Shown here: one piece after another, positions 57,355 to 64,000 of the stretch
Layout of the letters: each line of letters starts with the position of its first letter
Numbering within the stretch: position 1 is the first letter of the stretch
Assembly (NCBI GenBank): GCA_019119495.1
Contig: DWWX01000003.1
Location: 1-64,000, forward strand
Origin: Candidatus Gemmiger stercorigallinarum
Lineage (GTDB): Bacteria > Bacillota > Clostridia > Oscillospirales > Ruminococcaceae
DNA: 64,000 bases
Direction: 5' to 3'
Translations under genes and position numbers: made by a program
The notes under the pieces: generated by a model
Told to the model about the DNA's origin: nothing
Databases searched by the model: none
What the model saw: the letters and a program-made list of their open reading frames with translations, nothing else

Positions 57355-58554
57355 TCAGGCGTTGAACACGTACCGGTCCAGACGCTCCAGGGCGTCCTGC
57401 ACCACATGGGTGGGCACGGCCAGGTTCATGCGGATGCTGCACGCACCGTGGAAGGGCCGGCCGTCCTGCCAGATCACGCCCACCCGCACGCCGGCTTTCA
57501 GCAGGTCGTCCAGCGTTTTGCCGTGGGCCCGGCACCAGTTGGTGCAGTCCAAAAACAGCATGTAGGTGCCTTCCGGCTGTGCCAGCTCCACGCCGTCAAA
57601 ATGGGCGCGGATGTACTCCACCGCCCGGCGCACGTTTTCGCCCAGCACCTGGCGCAGCTCGTCCAGCCAGGCCGCGCCGGTGTCCGAGTAAGCGCCCATC
57701 AGCGCGTGCATCCACAGCACGTTCATCTCGTTGTAGTGGGGCAGCGACGACTCCTTGTCGATGCGGTCCCGCAGGCGGTCGTTGTAGATGATGTGGTAGC
57801 TGCCCACCAGCCCCGCCAGGTTGAAGGTCTTGGAGGGCGCGTACAGCGCCACGGTGCGCTGGCGGGCATCCTCGCTGACCGACTGGGGCGGGATGTGCTT
57901 GTGGCCGGGCAGCACCAGGTCGCTCCAGATCTCGTCCGAGATCACCGTCACGTCGTTCTGGCGGTAGACCTCCATGGCCTGCTCCACCTCCCCGCGGGTC
58001 CAGACCCTGCCGCAGGGGTTGTGCGGCGTGCAGAAGATGGCCGCGTGGATGTGGTTCTCCTTCAGCTTTTTGTCCATGTCGGCGTAGTCCATCCGCCACA
58101 CGCCGTCCTCGTCCTGGTACAGCGGGCTGAGCACGATGCGGTAGCCGTAATTTTCCAGCACATGGGTAAAGCCGATGTAGGTGGGTGCGTGCAGAAGGAT
58201 GGCGTCGCCGGGCGAGCACAGCACCCGCAGCGCGGTGGCCACGCCGCCCAGCACGCCGTTTTCGTAGCCGATGTGCCTGGCTTCCAGGCCGGTCACGCCG
58301 TTGCGGGTGCGCTGCCAGTTCAAAATGGCGTCATAGTATTCCTGCCGGGGCGTAAAATAGCCAAAGGCGGGGTGCCGGGCGCGGTCGATGATGGCGTCGG
58401 TGATGCTGGGGGCGGTGGCAAAGTTCATGTCCGCCACCCACATGGGGATGCGGCTGAATCCGGGGTTCACCTGGGCGCCGGGGATGGGGATGCTTTCCAC
58501 CGCAATGGCGTCCCGGCCTTCCCGCGGCAGCATGGTGGTAAAGTCAAATGGCAT
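57355..58554 (-). CDS. MalY/PatB family PLP-dependent aminotransferase / cystathionine beta-lyase
   Basis: IPMWVADMNFATAPSITDAIIDRARHPAFGYF...APTYIGFTHVLENYGYRI...FCTPHNPCGRVWTRGEV...ALYAPSKTFNLAGLVGSY. Confidence 0.93.
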   Translation of the reverse strand: MPFDFTTMLPREGRDAIAVESIPIPGAQVNPGFSRIPMWVADMNFATAPSITDAIIDRARHPAFGYFTPRQEYYDAILNWQRTRNGVTGLEARHIGYENGVLGGVATALRVLCSPGDAILLHAPTYIGFTHVLENYGYRIVLSPLYQDEDGVWRMDYADMDKKLKENHIHAAIFCTPHNPCGRVWTRGEVEQAMEVYRQNDVTVISDEIWSDLVLPGHKHIPPQSVSEDARQRTVALYAPSKTFNLAGLVGSYHIIYNDRLRDRIDKESSLPHYNEMNVLWMHALMGAYSDTGAAWLDELRQVLGENVRRAVEYIRAHFDGVELAQPEGTYMLFLDCTNWCRAHGKTLDDLLKAGVRVGVIWQDGRPFHGACSIRMNLAVPTHVVQDALERLDRYVFNA

Positions 58555-59014
58555 AGGGGCTGGCACTTCCTTTTTTGGTTTGGGCGGGACCCTGCTGCAC
58601 AGCCGGCGGAACGCCGGCCGCAGGGGAGGGACCCGGATGCTTCGTCCCTGATTGTATCATACCGCCCTGCCAAATACAAGGCGGCGGCAGCGGCGGCCCG
58701 GCCGGGGCGGCGAAATATAAAATTGCGGTAAAATCCGGCCAAAACAGGTGGAATTTCCTGTTTGCCGTGGTATAATGAAAAAAACAATTCAGCGGCCGAC
58801 AAAGCGGAGTAGGCATAAGGAAGCTTTGGTTTTGCTGCGCAAGCGGCAAAACTGCGAAGTACCGAAAAATCCCAAAAACAGGTTGGCGGCAAGGCGCTGG
58901 AACGCCGGCGTCCTTTGCGGGCGCCAAGCGGCGGCAGCGCAGCCAACGGCCTGTTTTGCTGGATTTTGCGGCAAAGCATCCCTGTGCGCACTCTGCGAAA
59001 GGCAAAGCGGGGCG

Positions 59015-59407
59015 ATGGACATGGCAGACCGCGGCAGGGCGCTGCGGCTGGCTGCCGCGGTGCTGGCGGCGATGGCCGCCATTGCGCTGGGGGCGGCTTT
59101 CCTCATCGCGCCGGTGTGGCAGCCGGGCTATGCGCCGGCGGGCGCTTTGCCCGCCGCGTCGGCCGTGCAGGACGGGGCCGTGCCCGGCGCGCCGGCGGAG
59201 GGGGAGGCGGTCCCCGTCAACGTCAACACCGCCGGGCTGGAGCAGCTGATGCAGCTGCCCGGCATCGGCGAGGCAAAGGCCGGGGCCATCCTGGACTACC
59301 GCGAAAGGCACGGCCCCTTTGCCGCGGTGGAGGAGCTGGCCGAGGTCAGCGGCATCTCGCTGCGGATGGTGGAACAGTGGGGCAGCCTGGTGACGGTGGG
59401 GGAGTAA
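59015..59407 (+). CDS. ComEA-like helix-hairpin-helix protein
   Basis: N-terminal TM; VNVNTAGLEQLMQLPGIGEAKAGAILDYRERHGPFAAVEELAEVSGISLRMVEQW. Confidence 0.85.
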   Translation: MDMADRGRALRLAAAVLAAMAAIALGAAFLIAPVWQPGYAPAGALPAASAVQDGAVPGAPAEGEAVPVNVNTAGLEQLMQLPGIGEAKAGAILDYRERHGPFAAVEELAEVSGISLRMVEQWGSLVTVGE

Positions 59408-59510
59408 GCCCCCGCGCCGGCCGCCGCAAAAATACCAACCCGGCGGGCGCCGCCCGCCCTGCCGCCCAAGGCGGCATACGCGCATCACACAGGAGCAGGA
59501 GGGAACCATT

Positions 59511-61703
59511 TTGGAAACGAACGATTCCATCTTTATCAACCGTGAGCTCAGCTGGCTGGACTTTAACAGCCGTGTGCTGGCCCTCGCCAAGGAAAAGCCG
59601 GTGCCTTTGGGCGAGCGCCTCAAGTTTGCCGGCATCTACGGCAGCAACCTGGACGAGTTTTTTATGGTCCGGGTGGGCTCTTTGTACGACCAGACGCTGC
59701 TGAAGGACAACAAGCCCGACCTGATGACCCACATGACCGCCTCGCAGCAGCTGGCGGCCATCATGCCCCGCGTGGCGGAGCTGCAGGCCAAGTGCGACAA
59801 GTATTACCTGCACCTGATGCAGCAGCTGGCGGACCACGGCTACCAGAAGGTGGATTTTGCCCATCTGGACAAAAAGGAGGAGCGCCGCTGGAAAACCTAT
59901 TTCCAGAACGAGGTGTTCCCGGTGCTCAGCCCGCAGATCGTGGACCAGCGCCATCCCTTCCCGTTTCTGCGCAACAAGGAAACGTATTTTATCGTGCAGC
60001 TGTTCAGCAAAACCGACGGCCTGCACTACGGCATCATCCCCATCAACAGCCAGTTTGAGCGGGTGCTCTACGTCAAGGAGGGCGAGGTCACCCGGTTCGC
60101 CTTCATCGAGGAGCTGGTCGCCCATTTTGCGGCCATGGTGTTCGGCAAGAGCAACGTGCAGAAAAGCTGCCTGTTCCGCGTCACCCGCAATGCCGACATC
60201 ACGGTGGACGAGGGCATGATGGACCATGACATCGACTTCCGCGACGTGATGAGCGAGCTGCTCAAAAAGCGCCGCAAGCTGGCGGCCGTCCGGCTGCAGT
60301 TCTGGCCGGAAGCCCCCCAGGAGATCGTCCGTTTCCTGCGCGAAAAGCTGCTGGTGCCCGCCGACCGCTGCATCGCCCAGACCGCGCCGCTGGACCTGGG
60401 CTGCATGTTCAAGCTGGCGTCCCGCCTGTCCGCCGACGGCCATGCGGAGCTGGCCTACCCGCCGGCAAAGCCCATCCAGGCCCCCCACGATTACAGCCTG
60501 TACGACGAGGCCCGCAAGCACGATGTGCTGATCGCCTACCCCTACCAGAGCATGCGCCCCTTTATCCGCATGCTGCTCAGGGCCGGGTCCGACCCCAACG
60601 TCGTCTCCATCAAGATGACTCTCTACCGCCTGGCCAACGACTCGCAGATCGTGCAGGCGCTGATCAACGCCGCCGAAAACGGCAAGCAGGTGGTGGCCAT
60701 GGTGGAGCTGCGCGCCCGCTTTGACGAGCAGAACAACATCGACTGGTCCAAACAGCTGGAGGACGCCGGCTGCACCGTCTTTTACGGCTTTGACGACTAC
60801 AAGGTCCATTCCAAGCTGACGCTGATCACCAGCAAGGTGGACGGCAAATACCGCTACCTGACCCAGATCGGCACCGGCAACTACAACGAAAAAACCAGCG
60901 AGCAGTACACCGACCTGTCCTTCATCACCGCCGACCAGCAGATCGGCGAGGAGGCCAGCGCCGTATTCAACAATATGGCGCTGCAGCGCCTGACCAGCGA
61001 TGTGGACACCATGCTGGTTGCCCCGCTGCGCTTCAAGAGCGTTTTGATGAAGGAGATGGACAACGAGATCGCCCGCGCCAAAAGCGGCCTGCCGGCCTCG
61101 ATGATCCTGAAAAACAACTCCATCAACGACCCGGAGATCATCGCCAAGCTCAGCGAGGCCAGCTGCGCCGGCGTGCGGGTGGATATGATCGTCCGCGGCA
61201 TCTGCTGCGTGCGGGCCGGTGTGCCGGGCAGGACCGAGAACATCCACATCCGCAGCCTGGTGGGCCGCTACCTGGAGCACTCCCGCATTTACTGCTTCGG
61301 CACCGGCGCGGACATGCGCATCTACATTGCCTCCGGCGACTTTTTGACCCGCAACACCGAGCGCCGCGTCGAGGTGGGCGTGCGCATCCGCGACCCGTAC
61401 ATTGCCAAACAGCTGTACGGCATCCTGGAGCTGCAGCTGCGGGACACCGTCAACGCCCGCGTCATGCAGCCGGACGGCAGCTATGTCAAGGTCAAGCCGC
61501 TGGAGGGGCAGCCCCCGGTGGACAGCCAGATGGCCATGTACGGCTACTTCCAGCACGGGTGGGAGCCCCGGCCGGAAACCGTGCCGCAGCGCCCCGCCCC
61601 GGCGCCCCGTGCGCCCCGGCCGGCCAAAGCGGCGGAAAAGCCGGAATCTTCGCTGCGGTTCCGCGGCATCTTTGACGCGCTGTTCGGCCGCGGCAAAAAG
61701 TAA
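59511..61703 (+). CDS. ppk1: Polyphosphate kinase 1 (TTG start)
   Basis: FINRELSWLDFNSRVLALAKE...LRAGSDPNVVSIKMTLYRLANDSQIVQALINAAENGKQVVAMVELRARFDEQNNIDWSKQLEDAGC...KVHSKLTLI. Confidence 0.97.
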   Translation: METNDSIFINRELSWLDFNSRVLALAKEKPVPLGERLKFAGIYGSNLDEFFMVRVGSLYDQTLLKDNKPDLMTHMTASQQLAAIMPRVAELQAKCDKYYLHLMQQLADHGYQKVDFAHLDKKEERRWKTYFQNEVFPVLSPQIVDQRHPFPFLRNKETYFIVQLFSKTDGLHYGIIPINSQFERVLYVKEGEVTRFAFIEELVAHFAAMVFGKSNVQKSCLFRVTRNADITVDEGMMDHDIDFRDVMSELLKKRRKLAAVRLQFWPEAPQEIVRFLREKLLVPADRCIAQTAPLDLGCMFKLASRLSADGHAELAYPPAKPIQAPHDYSLYDEARKHDVLIAYPYQSMRPFIRMLLRAGSDPNVVSIKMTLYRLANDSQIVQALINAAENGKQVVAMVELRARFDEQNNIDWSKQLEDAGCTVFYGFDDYKVHSKLTLITSKVDGKYRYLTQIGTGNYNEKTSEQYTDLSFITADQQIGEEASAVFNNMALQRLTSDVDTMLVAPLRFKSVLMKEMDNEIARAKSGLPASMILKNNSINDPEIIAKLSEASCAGVRVDMIVRGICCVRAGVPGRTENIHIRSLVGRYLEHSRIYCFGTGADMRIYIASGDFLTRNTERRVEVGVRIRDPYIAKQLYGILELQLRDTVNARVMQPDGSYVKVKPLEGQPPVDSQMAMYGYFQHGWEPRPETVPQRPAPAPRAPRPAKAAEKPESSLRFRGIFDALFGRGKK

Positions 61704-61787
61704 GCCCCACGGCGCGGCGGAAACGCGCCGCAAAAAAACGGTATCTGAAAAAGCAGCCCGGCGGCTGTTCAAGGAGGATCTTCCCAC

Positions 61788-62168
61788 ATGAAAAACTGCG
61801 TACTGACCCACACCTTTTCCTGCGACCCCATGCGGGTCTGGCTGTACCTGACCAACCCCACGCTGCAGGGCTGGCGGCGGGACGTCAAGTCGGCCGAGCT
61901 CAGCGACGACGGCATGCACCTGGTGGAGACCGCCCCCGACGGCAGCACCACCGACATTCGCTTCTCGGTCAAAGAAAAGCCCCGCCGCATCAGCTGTACC
62001 TTTGTGCACGGACGCGTCCAGGGCGAGTTTACCGCCATCCTGCTGGGCGGCGGCGATTCCACCAGCGTGGAGTGCACCATGCAGGTCAAGGGGCTGGGGC
62101 TGTTTGCCAAGCCCAAAAAGCTGCTGGAGGAGCGCATGCAGATGCTGGCCGGCGTGCTGGGCGCCTGA
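61788..62168 (+). CDS. SRPBCC-like small protein
   Basis: MKNCVLTHTFSCDPMRVWLYLTNPTLQGWRRDVKSAELSDDGMHLVETAPDGSTTDIRFSVKEKPRRISC; resembles the START/SRPBCC fold pattern. Confidence 0.55.
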   Translation: MKNCVLTHTFSCDPMRVWLYLTNPTLQGWRRDVKSAELSDDGMHLVETAPDGSTTDIRFSVKEKPRRISCTFVHGRVQGEFTAILLGGGDSTSVECTMQVKGLGLFAKPKKLLEERMQMLAGVLGA

Positions 62169-62185
62169 AAAAGTATTCCGGCAAA

Positions 62186-62237
62186 GGCATCCCCGCCGGG
62201 GCGCGGCTTTCTGCCCGCCCGGCGGGGATGCTTTTTT
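62186..62237 (+). terminator. Terminator after the SRPBCC-like gene
   Basis: GCATCCCCGCCGGG..CGGCGGGGATGC followed by TTTTTT. Confidence 0.85.
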
Positions 62238-62325
62238 GCCGGCTGCCCGCATACGCCGCCGCCCGGCCGCATACCTTTGACTGTGCGGACAACGCGGGTA
62301 CCCCCGCGGGAAGGAGGCAGGCGGC

Positions 62326-63156
62326 ATGTGGGAGGATGCGACCCCCAAACCGGTACCGGACGCCGGCGACGCGGCGGAGACCGGCCGCCCTGCCGGCGGG
62401 CGCCCGGCGCGGGAAAAAGCCGGCGAAAACTATGTGCTGTGGGCGCAGATCATCCTGGTGGCGCTGGCGCTGGCCGGGGTGTTTGCGGCCCGGCAGCTGG
62501 GCCTGCCGGCGTACGCCGCGCTGCGCACCGCCTTCCGCCAGGCAATGCAGGAGCAGGGCGTGGACGCCTTTGGCGATGAGCGGGAGCTGGTGCGGTTTAT
62601 CCAGACGGGGCTGGCGGACCTGGAACAGGCCGCGGCCCAGGCGGCGGTCCGCCTGGCGGACGGCGCCGCCACGGCCGAAAGCGCCCGCGCCGCCCACGGG
62701 CAGCCGGCCCGCGCCGCGCCCGCCGGCGCCAGCACCGAAAGCTACCAGCCCGCCTTTGCGCTGGCCCTGCCGCTGCCGGCGGGCTTTGCCCCCACCTCCG
62801 GCTACGGCTGGCGGGACGACCCCCTTACCGCCGACGGCAGCGAGGACTTCCACCTGGGGGCGGACCTGGCCGCCGCCGAGGGCACCCCGGTCTATGCGGC
62901 CGCCGACGGCGTGGTGCGCTGGTCCGGCCTGGGGCAAAGCTACGGCAACTACCTGCGCATCCTGCATGCGGACGGCGACGAGACGCTGTACGCCCACATG
63001 CAGTATCTGTTTGTTCATCCGGGGCAGCAGGTCCGCCAGGGGCAGGTGATCGGCACGGTGGGCCAGACCGGAGACGTCACCGGCCCCCACCTGCATTTCG
63101 AGCTGCTGCACGAGGGCATCCGCTATGACCCCGCGGCCGCGCTGGGCCTTGGCTAG
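62326..63156 (+). CDS. Membrane-anchored M23 family metallopeptidase
   Basis: TM YVLWAQIILVALALAGVFAA; SGYGWRDDPLT..DFHLGADLAAAEGTPVYAAADGVVRWSG..YGNYLRILHADGDETLYAHM..GPHLHFELL; HxxxD and HxH Zn ligands present. Confidence 0.9.
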   Translation: MWEDATPKPVPDAGDAAETGRPAGGRPAREKAGENYVLWAQIILVALALAGVFAARQLGLPAYAALRTAFRQAMQEQGVDAFGDERELVRFIQTGLADLEQAAAQAAVRLADGAATAESARAAHGQPARAAPAGASTESYQPAFALALPLPAGFAPTSGYGWRDDPLTADGSEDFHLGADLAAAEGTPVYAAADGVVRWSGLGQSYGNYLRILHADGDETLYAHMQYLFVHPGQQVRQGQVIGTVGQTGDVTGPHLHFELLHEGIRYDPAAALGLG

Positions 63157-63598
63157 GCGGCTGCGGCTGCGGTCGCCCTGCCTGGTGCTGTTTGCCGGCA
63201 CGCTGGCCCTGCTGGCGGACACCACCGGCGTGCTGCGCATCGGCATCCTGTGCGCGCTGTTGCACGAGTGCGGCCACATTGCGGTGTTCTGCCTGCTGCT
63301 GCGCCGGCCCCCGGTGCTGGAAGTTTCGCTGGCGGGGGTCTGCCTTTCCATGCGGAGCGTTATGCTGCCGCCGGGGCACATGCTGGCCCTGGCTGCCGCG
63401 GGGCCGGCGGTCAACCTGCTGCTGGCCGCCGGCATGCTGGCCTGGATGGACGGGCCGGGGCAGTACGGCTATTTCGGCATGTGGTTCGCCGCCACCCATC
63501 TGCTGGTGGGCGGCTTCAACCTGCTGCCGCTGCCGGGGCTGGACGGCTGGCAGATCGCCGCCAGCCTGCGCGCGCTGGCCGGCCGCCGCAGACCGTGA
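63125..63598 (+). CDS. M50 (site-2-protease-like) intramembrane metalloprotease
   Basis: ILCALLHECGHIAVF (HExxH) and FNLLPLPGLDGWQI (LDG) in a multi-TM protein; a TTG start at 63149 is also possible. Confidence 0.78.
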   Translation: MTPRPRWALARRLRLRSPCLVLFAGTLALLADTTGVLRIGILCALLHECGHIAVFCLLLRRPPVLEVSLAGVCLSMRSVMLPPGHMLALAAAGPAVNLLLAAGMLAWMDGPGQYGYFGMWFAATHLLVGGFNLLPLPGLDGWQIAASLRALAGRRRP

Positions 63599-63625
63599 CG
63601 CCGGTACCATATAAAATAAGAAAAT

Positions 63626-63697
63626 AAAAACCGCGGAAACGCCCGCCGGGGCAGGGGAGAGGCTCCCTCTGCGCCCGGCGGGCGTTTTGCGGTTTTT
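63626..63697. terminator. Bidirectional terminator with nested stems
   Basis: AAAAACCGC..ACGCCCGCCGGG..CCCGGCGGGCGT..GCGGTTTTT. Confidence 0.8.
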
Positions 63698-63704
63698 GAT
63701 AGGG

Positions 63705-64000
63705 TCATTCGTAAGTGCGGCGCCCGGCAAACACACACAGCGGCCGTCTGGACTTGCCGGCGTTCATCAGCTGCACGGCGGCGGCCAGCGTGGCGCCGGC
63801 GCTGGTGCAGGCGGGCACGCCGTCAAAAAACAGCACCTCCCGCGCGGCGCGCTCGGCGTCGGCGGTGGAGACGGTCAGCACCGTATCCACCACGTAGGGG
63901 TTGTAGTTTTCCGGCACAAAGCCGGGGCCGATGCCCGCAATGCCGTGGTGGCCGACCATGCCGCCGCTGATGGCCGCGCACTCGCTGGGTTCCACCGCCA
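63705..64000 (-). CDS. PLP-dependent cysteine synthase-like protein, C-terminal part (truncated by window end)
   Basis: VEPSECAAISGGMVGHHGIAGIGPGFVPENYNPYVVDTVLTVSTADAERAAREVLFFDGVPACTSAGATLAAAVQL matches cysteine synthase C-terminal architecture. Confidence 0.75.
   Translation of the reverse strand, partial: AVEPSECAAISGGMVGHHGIAGIGPGFVPENYNPYVVDTVLTVSTADAERAAREVLFFDGVPACTSAGATLAAAVQLMNAGKSRRPLCVFAGRRTYE

Noticed and set aside
53264-57535. 1423-aa minus-strand ORF spanning dnaE and pfkA
   Set aside because: Antisense open frame created by high GC and codon bias opposite two clear essential genes; composition (rich in H, G, A, V, Q, D) is typical of antisense translation and no family is recognisable.
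59346-62348. 1000-aa minus-strand ORF opposite ppk1
   Set aside because: Same antisense artefact; the sense strand encodes polyphosphate kinase.

Overview
This 64 kb window is a gene-dense, high-GC bacterial chromosome segment. Gene content and order suggest a Gram-positive Oscillospiraceae/Ruminococcaceae-like genome (Gemmiger/Subdoligranulum/Faecalibacterium type); that placement is inference. It is mostly housekeeping: the 3' end of tuf, htpG with a CIRCE-type operator, a type II fatty-acid synthesis cluster (acpP-accD-accA-fabH-fabK-fabD-fabG-fabF-fabZ), uvrBA, a division cluster (sepF-ylmH-divIVA-ileS-lspA-rluD), a TrpXYZ-like ABC transporter, an ABC-F ATPase, a small surface-glycan gene set, hprK, a PHP gene, a ROK glucokinase, murB-rapZ-whiA-dnaE-pfkA, a PatB/MalY enzyme, ppk1, an M23/M50 protease pair, and a truncated cysteine synthase-like gene at the right edge. 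I saw no rRNA, tRNA, CRISPR array, phage or transposase gene. The most notable items are: (1) a 231-bp highly structured MITE-like element, flanked by 22-bp direct repeats, interrupting a small secreted-protein gene whose frame is exactly restored by removing 253 bp; (2) a chimeric junction joining the 5' end of an alpha/beta-hydrolase gene to an N-terminally truncated D-lactate dehydrogenase; (3) tandem CIRCE-like operators at htpG; (4) a YjbR/MmcQ protein with a C-terminal EVE/PUA-like domain; (5) an SGNH-like protein that has lost its apparent nucleophile; (6) several structured leaders or operators not explained by the coding genes.
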